Positions 1 through 8,174 of a stretch of DNA of 17,977 nt are shown here, in pieces (within the stretch, counting starts at the first letter, position 1; each line of letters starts with the position of its first letter). A model generated the notes under the pieces. It did not search any database and was not told the origin of the DNA. It worked only from the letters and a program-made list of their open reading frames with translations. The position numbers and the translations under genes are program-made. Origin of the DNA: JAWUVP01 sp034112285 (GTDB lineage Bacteria > Pseudomonadota > Gammaproteobacteria > JABDGN01); NCBI GenBank assembly GCA_034112285.1, contig JAWUVP010000042.1:1-17977 (forward strand), written 5' to 3'.

Positions 1-364
1 GGTGATTCAGCCAGGGCTGCTCAAAGAACTTTTGTTGACTATCCACCACGCCCGCTTTGGGGTCACTGGCGGCATAAATGCAGCGCCGAATGCGAGCATG
101 CACCATTGCGGCGGCACACATAGCACAAGGCTCAAGTGTTACGTACACATCACACTCTAACAAACGGTAATTTTGGAGCACCTCGCCAGCTTTGCGTAGG
201 GCAACCATTTCAGCATGCGCGCTGGGGTCATGCTTGCCTATGGGGTGGTTAAAGCCTTCAGCAATAATTTCATCTTGAAACACCACCACAGCTCCAACTG
301 GAACCTCGCCTAGCTCGGCAGCTTGTGCGGCTAGAGCGAGTGCTCTTTGAATGTATTGCGACAT
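1..364 (-). CDS. tadA: tRNA-specific adenosine deaminase TadA (3' end beyond window)
   Basis: The visible 121 codons encode the zinc-dependent deaminase that converts A34 to inosine in tRNA-Arg(ACG). The zinc motifs are visible: HAEMVALR (His ligand plus proton-shuttling Glu) and LEPCAMCAAAMVHARI (PCxxC ligands). N-terminal VPVGAVVV and the 'GFNHPIGKHDPSAHAE' run are TadA-like rather than guanine- or cytidine-deaminase-like. The start ATG (362-364) has an upstream GAGGT at a 6-nt spacing on the minus strand. The reading frame is still open at base 1, so perhaps 30-40 C-terminal residues are missing. Family assignment is strong. A paralogous nucleoside deaminase is the only realistic alternative. 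Confidence 0.93.
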   Translation of the reverse strand, partial: MSQYIQRALALAAQAAELGEVPVGAVVVFQDEIIAEGFNHPIGKHDPSAHAEMVALRKAGEVLQNYRLLECDVYVTLEPCAMCAAAMVHARIRRCIYAASDPKAGVVDSQQKFFEQPWLNH

Positions 365-480
365 TTGGTTACCTCTTTAAAAAAGCACACTAATTTAAAC
401 TTGAATCCGTGGTGAAAAACAGTGTTTTTATACAAAACATAAAAATTTTGGCCGGTGTGCAAGCTTAAACCAACTGGTTT

Positions 481-2349
481 TTACCAGCCACCACCACCGC
501 CACCGCCGCCGCCACCACCCGCGCCGCCGCCCGAGCCAAAACCTGAGGAGCCCGTCGCGTTGCCAACAGAAGCGGTTAGACCAGAGCTTAATGTGCTGGT
601 AAAGTTGGTTGGATTAAAGGCAACAATGCTTGCTCCGTAATACCAACCAGGTTGATAATCTTGACCTATCACATTAGAAAATTGCTTAGCCCATTTTTGC
701 TCAACACCCAACGCAAATGCATAAGGTAAGTATTGGCTGAATAGCTCCGGCGTTTTTTCGGGTGGGTTAGTAAAGTTTAGGCGGTTTTTCTCGCTAGCAG
801 CTAAGAACATTTTAAAGCCTTTAATTTCACTGCGTAGCTTTTGCCCCGCAATTGATGGGCGAGCCAACATATGAGTAGAGATTAGATTCAATACCCCAAG
901 CACAATGAGTGCCGGGCTAACCAATAGAACATAATAATCTGATCCCACTGTGGCCAAAAAGGCTATACAAAAAATCGGCAAAACACACAGTAAGAACAGA
1001 AAGAACATAACACGCAAAAAACGAGACCTCGTTACCTTCGCCCTGGTGAAGAGATACAGTCGGATAGCAACAGCCGGCAGGATTAGAATTAAAAGGTGAG
1101 CAAAGAACTCGTTATTAATAAAATAGCACAGCGCAAGCACTGCAAGCGATAAAACTGCACCTCCAATAATCCAGCCAATATTAGAAACAAAATTGCCTTT
1201 TTGGTAAGTATCTTCAATAGAGTTTTTAAAGTCTAAACGGGTTTGCTGCAATTGCCGAGTAGGCCTGTTTAACTTAACCTCTGAGCCACTCGAAAAAAGA
1301 TCTTGCATCAATATTTTTTCTGGAGATGTTAACGTGGCATCTTTAGGCGCATCAAGTTGATGTAAACTGTAATGTCTTTTTTCTGGTTGATTGATATTTA
1401 AAAAGCCTTTTACCGCCAGTTGAATGACAGCAGCAGTAAAGACGTTGACATCATAATGCATGTCCAAAATGTAACGACAAGCGGCTGGTGAAAAACCTTC
1501 AGGCGCTTTAAACAAAGGGATTACAACTGGCGCACGTGGATCACGGCCAAGAAAGAACCACGCTAAGAAGAAATATAAAAAGATTAATGCAGTGCCAACA
1601 TAAAGAACTTTAACTTCTAGGTGGTTATTCCAATAGAAGCTATAGTTTGAAGATGAACTAGGTGGTGTAACAAAGCCTTTGGCCCAGCCAACAACAACTG
1701 TTAAGCCTTGGTGTGCTGCAAGCGGCTCTGTCAAGGTAAATTGAATATTGCCATTTGATAAAACCCGTTTTGTATAATTTTGACCACGTGCTCCTTGAGA
1801 TCCCGTGTAAGCAGTCATGCCCTGCACCTTATCACGCGCGCCAGCCGGCAACTGCACAGTCACCTGCCCGGCTTGAATAGGAAATTCCCATTGTGTGCCA
1901 ATCGCATTCCAATACAATTCATCGTGCGTTTTTAAAAAACCAATTTGATCATCGGTGATATAAGTTAAGGTGAAATGATAATTTCCTGGTCTTAAATTCG
2001 TAGTGCTGTTACCCAGATAAATCCGGATACCGTTCTCGATGTCTTTAATATGATAAGCCACTTCTTGACCATTCATGCTCGCACTCTGAACTTTTATAGC
2101 TACGGTTTTAGGTGAACCCGAGCTTGTAACATAGGTGTTTGGAATGTCGCGGTAAATTCCGTGATGAATATCCTCACCCGTTGTTTGAATATCAATCATT
2201 TCTTTAACGGTTAAGCTGCCCGTTTTATTAACAATTATAGCGCTATTATAATGATCTATCATTGGCTGAGTATCGTAATCAGAATAAGGCCCGGCAAAAC
2301 AGACCGTAACATTAATTAATAACGTGAAGAGTAAAATGAGCTTTTTCAT
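481..2349 (-). CDS. DUF2207 family membrane protein with poly-glycine tail
   Basis: A 622-residue envelope protein of the DUF2207 (YciQ-like) family, molecular function unknown. An N-terminal signal peptide (about residues 1-19, ending CFA-G) is followed by an extracytoplasmic beta-rich DUF2207 domain with hallmark GEDIHHGIYRDIP (58-70) and ELYWNAIGTQWEFPI (144-158). A membrane segment follows at about 248-267, then a soluble part with PLFKAPEGFSPA. Two hydrophobic stretches lie at about 391-434 and 444-492. The last about 25 residues are nearly all Gly, with an isolated Phe, Ala and Ser and a final Trp, as is common at DUF2207 C-termini. It starts 14 bp after lemA stops, so the two form an operon; LemA and DUF2207 proteins are recurrent neighbours. 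The Gly codon run (about 486-536) is a low-complexity trinucleotide tract that could vary in length. Confidence 0.9.
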   Translation of the reverse strand: MKKLILLFTLLINVTVCFAGPYSDYDTQPMIDHYNSAIIVNKTGSLTVKEMIDIQTTGEDIHHGIYRDIPNTYVTSSGSPKTVAIKVQSASMNGQEVAYHIKDIENGIRIYLGNSTTNLRPGNYHFTLTYITDDQIGFLKTHDELYWNAIGTQWEFPIQAGQVTVQLPAGARDKVQGMTAYTGSQGARGQNYTKRVLSNGNIQFTLTEPLAAHQGLTVVVGWAKGFVTPPSSSSNYSFYWNNHLEVKVLYVGTALIFLYFFLAWFFLGRDPRAPVVIPLFKAPEGFSPAACRYILDMHYDVNVFTAAVIQLAVKGFLNINQPEKRHYSLHQLDAPKDATLTSPEKILMQDLFSSGSEVKLNRPTRQLQQTRLDFKNSIEDTYQKGNFVSNIGWIIGGAVLSLAVLALCYFINNEFFAHLLILILPAVAIRLYLFTRAKVTRSRFLRVMFFLFLLCVLPIFCIAFLATVGSDYYVLLVSPALIVLGVLNLISTHMLARPSIAGQKLRSEIKGFKMFLAASEKNRLNFTNPPEKTPELFSQYLPYAFALGVEQKWAKQFSNVIGQDYQPGWYYGASIVAFNPTNFTSTLSSGLTASVGNATGSSGFGSGGGAGGGGGGGGGGGW

Positions 2350-2363
2350 AATGGCTTAATCTC

Positions 2364-2912
2364 TTATTTAGTAAAATCAACTTGCGGAACACTTTTATCA
2401 GCATCATCCGCAGCAAAAAATTCGCATGCATTAAAGTGAAACTGTTTCGCCAAGATATTGTCAGGGAATGATTGAATTTTCGTATTGAAATCACGGGTCG
2501 TGCCATTGTAGTAACGACGCGCAAGTTGGATTTGATCTTCCACATCACTCAATTGCTTTTGTAAATCAATAAAGTTAGCGCTCGCTTTTAAGTCGGGATA
2601 GTTCTCAGCAACTGCAATCAACTTGCCTAAGCCTAGTCCAAGTGCACTTTCGGCCTTAGATTTATCAGCCACAGTACCGGCTTGCATGGCTGTTTGACGC
2701 AACTTGGTAACATCATCCATTACACCGGCTTCGTGATCTTGGTACCCTTTAACAGTAGCAATCAAATTAGGAATTAAGTTATGCCGACGCTTCAATTGCA
2801 CATCAATACCGCTCCAAGCTTCTTGGTTTTGATTACGTAAACTAATTAGTTTATTGTAAACTAGAATAGCCCATAACAGGATGACAGCAATAATGACCAA
2901 AATAATGTACAT
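2364..2912 (-). CDS. lemA: LemA family protein
   Basis: A 182-residue LemA-family protein: one N-terminal membrane anchor (about residues 1-19, very short periplasmic N-terminus) followed by a long helical domain. The family signature is plain: LRNQNQEAWSGIDVQLKRRHNLIPNLIATVKGY, then ASANFIDLQKQLSDVEDQIQLARRYYN, then FHFNACEFF near the C-terminus. I place the start at the ATG at 2910-2912, because GGAG lies 6 nt upstream of it; the frame also runs up to a TTG at 2922-2924, but that codon overlaps the Shine-Dalgarno sequence. First gene of an operon with the DUF2207 gene. LemA proteins are thought to act at the envelope, sometimes linked to stress responses; no enzymatic role is established. 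Confidence 0.93.
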   Translation of the reverse strand: MYIILVIIAVILLWAILVYNKLISLRNQNQEAWSGIDVQLKRRHNLIPNLIATVKGYQDHEAGVMDDVTKLRQTAMQAGTVADKSKAESALGLGLGKLIAVAENYPDLKASANFIDLQKQLSDVEDQIQLARRYYNGTTRDFNTKIQSFPDNILAKQFHFNACEFFAADDADKSVPQVDFTK

Positions 2913-2938
2913 AACGCACTCCAAACAAATAGTGGCCT

Positions 2939-2947
2939 AGTATATCA
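2939..2947 (-). promoter_or_regulatory. Extended -10 promoter of lemA-DUF2207 operon
   Basis: On the minus strand TGATATACT gives an extended -10 (TG-n-TATACT), with a weak -35 upstream (TTTTGA at 17 bp or TTGATT at 15 bp). Transcription would start near 2932, leaving a leader of about 20 nt before the lemA Shine-Dalgarno sequence. Confidence 0.55.
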
Positions 2948-3010
2948 GCTTTTAACTTGAATCAAAATCAATGCATTGTCTTGACATAGTCATTCCACTT
3001 AAGATTTTTC

Positions 3011-3020
3011 GGGGGGGGGG
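3011..3020. repeat. Homopolymeric G10/C10 tract
   Basis: Ten consecutive G on the plus strand, in the intergenic space between the reductase 3' end and the lemA promoter, roughly 70-80 bp upstream of the predicted lemA -10. Tracts of this length are prone to slippage. No convincing stem-loop or T-run is associated with it. Confidence 0.9.
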
Positions 3021-3039
3021 AGAGCTTATTGATTGGTCA

Positions 3040-4692
3040 TTAAGCGTCAATGATAACATGTGCTGTTATCGGGCGAGCTTGACAGGCTAACACCCTGTTA
3101 TTCTCTAAATCATTATGGGATAAGGCCTCATCACGATGCATTTTCACTTGCCCTGATAGCAGCTTAAGTTTACATGTACCACAGAAGCCGGATTGGCAAG
3201 ATGACTCAATTGAAAGGCCAGCTTCTTCGGCTGCTGCAAGTAACGTTTTACCTGCTTTTACAAAACATGATTGATTAGATTTACTAAATGTTATTGTCGC
3301 ATCCACTGTGCCATCATCAATAATAGTGCCAGCCGCACCAAAAGACTCAGTATAAATTTGTGAATCTGCAACCCCAAGATTTTGTAAAGTCGCAATCGTC
3401 GCGGTCATCATTCCTTCCGGACCGCACAAATGAATTCTTCGATGACTAATGTCTGGTATAAAATCTGTTAAATGTTTGCTATTAATCCGTCCATACGGCC
3501 CGCTCCATTGATGCCCGCTAATTTTTGAAGGCAGAATCAATAACTTTAAATGCGAATAACGCCGACTTATTTCTCGTAACTCTTTTTTAAACAAAATATC
3601 CTCCGGGGTGCGGACAGCGAGCAGCAAATACACATCATGTTTCCATTTTTTCCTAGCCAAATGTTTTAACACGCTCAACAAAGGCGTTATTCCAATTCCA
3701 CCGGCGATCATTACCAGACTATTTGATTCCTTACCTGTAAAAGTAAAAATTCCTTGCGGACCTACGCACTCCAATAAATCACCTGTTTTCACTTCGTTGT
3801 GTAAGAAAGTTGACCCATGCCCACCGTCTACTTTTTTAATACTGATTTCACAAAAATATTTTTGATGTGGTGCCGATGAAATACTATAGCAACGCGTGAC
3901 TAACCGCTCACCTACTTTAATACGAAACTGAAGATATTGACCGGGTAAAAATTTAAAAGGTAGTTTTTTGCCCTCTGGCATAGCCAAACGGAAAGTCTTT
4001 ATTGTTGGTGCCGCATCAAAGATGTCAATTACTTTTAACTGTCCCTGCCAGGATGGTTTTGTAATATTCAGGTGCGAATTACTATCAATAGCACTCTTGC
4101 GTAGCTTTCTCCCCAACGTTATTCGCCAAACAACAAGGGAAACACTCATTGCGGCACATGCTTCGATAAAGAGCTTACCACTATCAAAAAAATCAATCGG
4201 CACCCCCGCCCTAACGGCCGGATTCGCAAGCACCCCATGAATCAAACCTAAAATAATCGCTAAATAAGCAACATAATGAAGTTTTTTCCAAAAAGGATAA
4301 TGAAATAAATGCTTTAAACAAGACGTAATAATAACAAAGGTTAAGCTATAGATTGCCAATGCACCAAAGCTATTAATTATCGGTTGAACTGGGGCAACAA
4401 CAGGGTAGAACACCGCGAGCACACTAAAGTGGGCACTCTTGGCTAAAACTAACCAAAGTGGGTGTAATAAAGAGAAAAAATATGTCCCGTAGCCCGTCCA
4501 CTTATGGATGCTCAGCAAAGGTATTCTACGATATGGCCAGTTGTTAATCGGGCTGTACTGAATAGAAGCCAAAATTCCAAGAAAAAGATTAGCGGTTAAA
4601 AAGCCACCGGCAATAAGCCCAAAATAAGAACTTATATCAATGAATGATACGCCAAATTGCTGTATTAAATGCGTTTCCAAAATTTGCTCCAT
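3040..4692 (-). CDS. Ferric reductase-like membrane flavoprotein with FNR and C-terminal 2Fe-2S ferredoxin domains
   Basis: A 550-residue three-part electron-transfer protein. Residues about 20-195 are a ferric-reductase-like transmembrane domain with about six hydrophobic segments and candidate haem histidines H63, H77, H139 and H152. Residues about 215-455 are a ferredoxin-reductase module: FAD motif RCYSISS (267-273), nucleotide-binding GGIGITP (331-337) and CGPEGMM (423-429). Residues about 465-550 are a plant-type 2Fe-2S domain with ligands C499, C504, C507 (CQSGFCGTC) and C537. Electrons should pass from NAD(P)H via FAD and the iron-sulfur cluster and/or haem; the acceptor is unknown and could be ferric or cupric ions or a ferric siderophore. 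The gene follows a CusRS-like system by 76 bp and has its own CusR-like box. Start chosen at the first ATG; its Shine-Dalgarno sequence is weak. Confidence 0.88.
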   Translation of the reverse strand: MEQILETHLIQQFGVSFIDISSYFGLIAGGFLTANLFLGILASIQYSPINNWPYRRIPLLSIHKWTGYGTYFFSLLHPLWLVLAKSAHFSVLAVFYPVVAPVQPIINSFGALAIYSLTFVIITSCLKHLFHYPFWKKLHYVAYLAIILGLIHGVLANPAVRAGVPIDFFDSGKLFIEACAAMSVSLVVWRITLGRKLRKSAIDSNSHLNITKPSWQGQLKVIDIFDAAPTIKTFRLAMPEGKKLPFKFLPGQYLQFRIKVGERLVTRCYSISSAPHQKYFCEISIKKVDGGHGSTFLHNEVKTGDLLECVGPQGIFTFTGKESNSLVMIAGGIGITPLLSVLKHLARKKWKHDVYLLLAVRTPEDILFKKELREISRRYSHLKLLILPSKISGHQWSGPYGRINSKHLTDFIPDISHRRIHLCGPEGMMTATIATLQNLGVADSQIYTESFGAAGTIIDDGTVDATITFSKSNQSCFVKAGKTLLAAAEEAGLSIESSCQSGFCGTCKLKLLSGQVKMHRDEALSHNDLENNRVLACQARPITAHVIIDA

Positions 4693-4720
4693 TAAAAGAA
4701 TAACCTATCAATGTGAGCAT

Positions 4721-4726
4721 TTTATA
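4721..4726 (-). promoter_or_regulatory. -10 element of the reductase gene
   Basis: Minus-strand TATAAA (in CTGTATAAAATG) lies about 30 bp before the reductase ATG. There is no good -35 at standard spacing, as expected for an activator-dependent promoter. The CusR-like box sits upstream, centred near -50 relative to the inferred start at about 4714. Confidence 0.5.
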
Positions 4727-4753
4727 CAGTGCATCAAACGCTGAGATGACAGC

Positions 4754-4775
4754 AAAATGACAGTTTTGTCATGTT
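4754..4775 (-). promoter_or_regulatory. CusR-type operator upstream of the reductase
   Basis: The plus strand reads AAAATGACAG, TT, TTGTCATGTT. The E. coli CusR box is AAAATGACAA, two spacer bases, TTGTCATTTT, so 18 of the 20 defined positions match. The box overlaps the last codons and stop of the kinase gene and sits about 30 bp upstream of the reductase -10. An extra ATGACAG half-site at 4746-4752 repeats one arm with an 11-bp (one helical turn) offset. The neighbouring regulator is itself CusR-like, which supports the assignment. Confidence 0.75.
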
Positions 4776-6193
4776 ACCAAAGGAAAAGTCAATGTAATAG
4801 TGGTGCCATCGCCAGGCTTACTAATTATAGCAATATGGCCATGATGTAAGTCCATAATGGTTTTAACAATTGCAAGCCCTAAACCTGTTCCACCAGAGTG
4901 GCGTGCGCGCGCATCATCCACACGATAAAATCGATCGAACAATTTATGGATATGCTCTTGGCTAATCCCTACCCCTGTATCAACAACGGTTAGCTGCACA
5001 CTCTCCTTTGACGACAAGATAGTAAATGTAACGCACCCACCGGGCTCAGTATAATAGAGGGCATTAGATAACAAATTATTAATAGCGCGCTGCAGCAATA
5101 GACTGTCGGCATTAAAATTGGCTACACCAGCACGGATAACCTTAATGTTTTTTTCCTCTGCGACGGCCTCATAAAACTCTTTACAAGCATCAATCAACTC
5201 GTGCAAGGCAATATTATCTTGTTTAACATGCATCTTAGGATTTTCTGCCCGCGCTAAAAATAACAAGCGATCGATCAAAGTCGACAAGCGTTGATTTTCC
5301 TCTAAGATCGAAATTAATGTTTCTCTATAGTCATCAGTGCTACGCTCTTGAGCTAAGGCAACTTCTGCCTGCACCATTAAGCTATTAATAGGCGTACGAA
5401 GTTCATGCGCTAAGTTAGATGAAAAATCAGATAAACGTTGAAAGGCGTCTTCTAATCTTGCCAGCATATTATTAAGCGCCAAAACTGTACCAACAAGTTC
5501 CCTTGGAAAGTTTTCCACCAGCAATCTTTCATGTAGTTTTTTCACGTCTACATGTTTTAATTTTTCAGTAATCAAACCCAGGGGCCGCATACCCTGCTTA
5601 GCAACAAAAGCGCCCAAAAAAGCAGAAAGAAACACACCTAGCAATAACACCCAAACCATACGATTTTGATAATTTTCAATAATGGCTTGTTGATGAGAAA
5701 CATCTAGTGCTATCTGAATGATAAAGGGATGCAGGCCTTTTGCCACTGGCACAACTATACTGACTAGCATAAAATCTTGCCCATCCTTTCCCTTGGCGAT
5801 TTTATGACTTAAGCTGTAGCTTGGCGCTGGAAAAGATTTAACCTCAACAGCCTTTAGTAAGCCAGGAGTTTCGATCAGCACTTTTTTAGTGGATGAACTC
5901 ACTCTTATATAATGGTGTGGAGAATGATCATGTTCAGATAAGCTAACCGTTGTTGGCTCCCATTGTACTTCTTGCTGCAATGAGGCACTTATTGTAGGCT
6001 GCTTTTTTAAAATATTAGCAATGATGGTCACTTCATTATCCAAAAACTGATATGAATCATGCTCTATCGTATTCACTAATACTTGATACAAGAATATAAT
6101 GGCAACGGCCAACACAATAAATGTTGAGCTGGCATATAAAATGGTTAAACGTCTTGTGATTGATGACTTAATTGTTCCGGTGCTCCAAAACAT
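4769..6193 (-). CDS. CusS-like heavy-metal sensor histidine kinase
   Basis: A 474-residue membrane histidine kinase. Membrane segment 1 lies at about 16-40 and segment 2 at about 179-199, enclosing a periplasmic sensor loop with a His-rich run (EHDHSPHHY, 87-95) plausible for Cu/Ag or other metal binding. HAMP is about 200-253. The HisKA domain has LAHELRTPINS with phosphoacceptor H263. HATPase motifs: N box NNLLSNAL (372-379), DTGVG (405-409) and GGTGLGLAIV (434-443). I choose the ATG at 6191-6193, preceded by AGGAG at about 6 nt, rather than the upstream in-frame ATG at 6241. This start overlaps the response-regulator gene by 26 bp, implying translational coupling. The overall pattern (EERSTDDYRETL-like helix, FYRVDDARARHSGGTG) is that of the heavy-metal sensor kinase subfamily. 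The actual metal cannot be read from the sequence. Confidence 0.92.
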   Translation of the reverse strand: MFWSTGTIKSSITRRLTILYASSTFIVLAVAIIFLYQVLVNTIEHDSYQFLDNEVTIIANILKKQPTISASLQQEVQWEPTTVSLSEHDHSPHHYIRVSSSTKKVLIETPGLLKAVEVKSFPAPSYSLSHKIAKGKDGQDFMLVSIVVPVAKGLHPFIIQIALDVSHQQAIIENYQNRMVWVLLLGVFLSAFLGAFVAKQGMRPLGLITEKLKHVDVKKLHERLLVENFPRELVGTVLALNNMLARLEDAFQRLSDFSSNLAHELRTPINSLMVQAEVALAQERSTDDYRETLISILEENQRLSTLIDRLLFLARAENPKMHVKQDNIALHELIDACKEFYEAVAEEKNIKVIRAGVANFNADSLLLQRAINNLLSNALYYTEPGGCVTFTILSSKESVQLTVVDTGVGISQEHIHKLFDRFYRVDDARARHSGGTGLGLAIVKTIMDLHHGHIAIISKPGDGTTITLTFPLVT

Positions 6194-6848
6194 AGCCGAC
6201 TCCTCTAACTGTATGAATAAGTTTGCGTTCAAATGGCTCATCTATTTTTCGACGCAAACGACGCATTGCAACATCCACAACATTGGTGTCACTATCAAAG
6301 TTCATATCCCAGACTTGTTCAGCAATATAAGTACGGGTCAAAACCTCTTTCTCCTTCCTCACCAATAACGCCAACAAGGCAAATTCTTTTTGCGTGAGCT
6401 GAATTCGTTCACCCTCTCTGGTTACCGTATGTTTAACCAAATCAATCACTAAACCGTCGACTGTGTAGCGGTTTATATCAACGCTAATGTTCCCACGCTT
6501 CAATAATGCTCTAACGCGCGCGAGTAATTCAGAAAAAGCAAAAGGCTTAACTAAGTAATCATCGGCGCCAAGCTCCAAACCTTTTACGCGGTCATCAACC
6601 TCGTCGCGAGCGGTCAAAAACAAAATCGGCAAGGTAGGTTTTTTAACTCGCAATGCCTTGATCACATCCCACCCATCCATCTTAGGTAGCATCACATCTA
6701 GCACCACCAAATCGTAATTAATTTCAACCGCCTGAAATAAACCTTCGACGCCATCGTGAATAATATCAACAATAAAGCCATGCTCACGCAAACCTTTTCT
6801 TAAATACTTAGCTGTTTTCACTTCATCTTCGATGATTAATATACGCAT
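6168..6848 (-). CDS. OmpR/CusR-family response regulator
   Basis: A 226-residue response regulator. The receiver domain has the acidic pocket E7/D8, phosphoacceptor D51 (VVLDVMLPKMDGW), T79 and K101 (DDYLVKPFAF). The C-terminal winged helix (about 128-223) ends in the recognition region TNVVDVAMRRLRRKID and the wing HTVRGVGYVLE, typical of CusR/CopR. First gene of the pair with the kinase; AAAGG lies 8 nt before the ATG. The best candidate target in this window is the CusR-type box before the reductase gene. A short inverted repeat (AAGAT-N6-ATCTT, 6868-6883) lies in the leader just upstream and might mediate autoregulation; it does not resemble the CusR box. Confidence 0.93.
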   Translation of the reverse strand: MRILIIEDEVKTAKYLRKGLREHGFIVDIIHDGVEGLFQAVEINYDLVVLDVMLPKMDGWDVIKALRVKKPTLPILFLTARDEVDDRVKGLELGADDYLVKPFAFSELLARVRALLKRGNISVDINRYTVDGLVIDLVKHTVTREGERIQLTQKEFALLALLVRKEKEVLTRTYIAEQVWDMNFDSDTNVVDVAMRRLRRKIDEPFERKLIHTVRGVGYVLEHRNN

Positions 6849-6931
6849 TTAATGCCTTTGAGGTTACAAGATAATTTAATCTTAATTTAAAAAACAAGCC
6901 ACATAGTGAAGCTATAATAACATAATAAAAC

Positions 6932-6966
6932 TTGCCTATGCGGACGTCTTCAATCAATATTAGGCA
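6932..6966 (-). terminator. Weak possible terminator after the MFS gene
   Basis: On the minus strand TGCCTA and TAGGCA can pair around a loop of about 22 nt, followed by AAGTTTTATT. The stem is short and the loop long, so this is a weak call. If it fails, the siderophore genes would read through into the two-component genes. Confidence 0.25.
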
Positions 6967-6971
6967 CATAA

Positions 6972-8174
6972 TCACTTAAAACCTTTCGTTTGCACTGGCT
7001 CTTTAAGACAATCACCCGCTAAAAGCACGAATATAAAAATCAACATATACGCCACCGCAATGGTTAAAAATGCCAACTCAACAGTTGTCGATGCATAAAT
7101 ATATCCACCCATCGCAATACCAATTAAGCATCCTAATTTATTAGCGCTTGTACCTAAACCAACAGTCGTGGCTTTCTCACTCTCGGATGTATGCAAAATG
7201 AGTAATGAAAAAGGCAGCGTGCTTGTTATGCCCAAACAAGCACCCCATAAGCAAGAAGCGATTATGGCCAAGTAAATCCTATGTGCGTCGGCATATAATA
7301 ATTGTGAAAGTGCGGCCAGCAATAAACAAACTAGCAATCCATATTTTGCAAATAATCCTGAAAGGTGCGCCCACTTTCCAACCGCCATGGATGATAAAAT
7401 AATGGCCGCTGCAATAATCGCATACAAACTACCCACGGTGAAATTATTACCCGCTAAATTTTGAATAACGTATACAGCAAAAAATGAAGCGCTCATCCAT
7501 TTAGCAACTTGAACACTGATCATCAACGCACATAAATACAAACTTTTTCTGGGTGCCTTACGGTAATTTGGCCACTCCCACAGTTTAAAACCTTTTAAAG
7601 GCTGTCGGCTCGTTTCGCTTAAGACAAAAATTAAGCAGCCACATACACCGATAAAAACAAGTCCTGCTGTTAAAAAGATCACCTTATATGACATGTAATG
7701 CGCTATTACCCCTCCAGCGATCGGGCCGAGAACCGAGCCTAGTGCCACTACGGATTGAACCTTTCCAATAAAATAACTATGGCGCTCTTGAACCGTCGAG
7801 TCAATTAGCCATGCCTGTGCCGCGGCTGTAAACCCAGCAAATCCGCCTTGAACAAGCCGCAAGAATAAAATCACCCCTAAACTATGTGACATAAAAATCA
7901 TAAACTGTGTCAGCGATAATATAACAACGGCTCTGATGATCATTTTTTTATAGCCTACATGTTTACCGAGATAGGCCCATATAGGCGCAGAAACAACCGT
8001 CAAAGCATAGGGAGCCACATAAATTAAGGTCGTCCAGGTCGACTGTACAGTCGCGGTAGCGCCATGGCCAACCTGCCTAACAATTAACGGCCAATAAGGA
8101 TCGGCCATATCTAGACAAGCAATCACCAGCAATTGGCATAGCAATAAAAAATGTATCTGTTTATTTGTCGACAT
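6972..8174 (-). CDS. MFS transporter, likely siderophore exporter
   Basis: A 400-residue major facilitator with about 12 hydrophobic segments. MFS motif A-like GKHVGYKKMIIR lies between helices 2 and 3 (70-81), and a motif-C-like GPIAGGVIAHYM is in helix 5. The N-terminus LDMADPYWPLIV is typical of this exporter group. The ATG at 8172-8174 lies inside the end of the siderophore synthetase gene (14-bp overlap), so the two are translationally coupled. That pairing parallels lbtA-lbtB of Legionella, where LbtB exports legiobactin. I infer export of the product of the upstream synthetase. Import, or export of a different compound, cannot be excluded. Confidence 0.85.
   Translation of the reverse strand: MSTNKQIHFLLLCQLLVIACLDMADPYWPLIVRQVGHGATATVQSTWTTLIYVAPYALTVVSAPIWAYLGKHVGYKKMIIRAVVILSLTQFMIFMSHSLGVILFLRLVQGGFAGFTAAAQAWLIDSTVQERHSYFIGKVQSVVALGSVLGPIAGGVIAHYMSYKVIFLTAGLVFIGVCGCLIFVLSETSRQPLKGFKLWEWPNYRKAPRKSLYLCALMISVQVAKWMSASFFAVYVIQNLAGNNFTVGSLYAIIAAAIILSSMAVGKWAHLSGLFAKYGLLVCLLLAALSQLLYADAHRIYLAIIASCLWGACLGITSTLPFSLLILHTSESEKATTVGLGTSANKLGCLIGIAMGGYIYASTTVELAFLTIAVAYMLIFIFVLLAGDCLKEPVQTKGFK

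Noticed and set aside
455..640. Plus-strand frame coding a poly-proline peptide
   Set aside because: It is the antisense image of the DUF2207 poly-glycine codons, with no independent signals.
2312..2548. Minus-strand frame overlapping the lemA/DUF2207 junction
   Set aside because: It lies inside two well-supported genes in another frame, with no domain or Shine-Dalgarno sequence.
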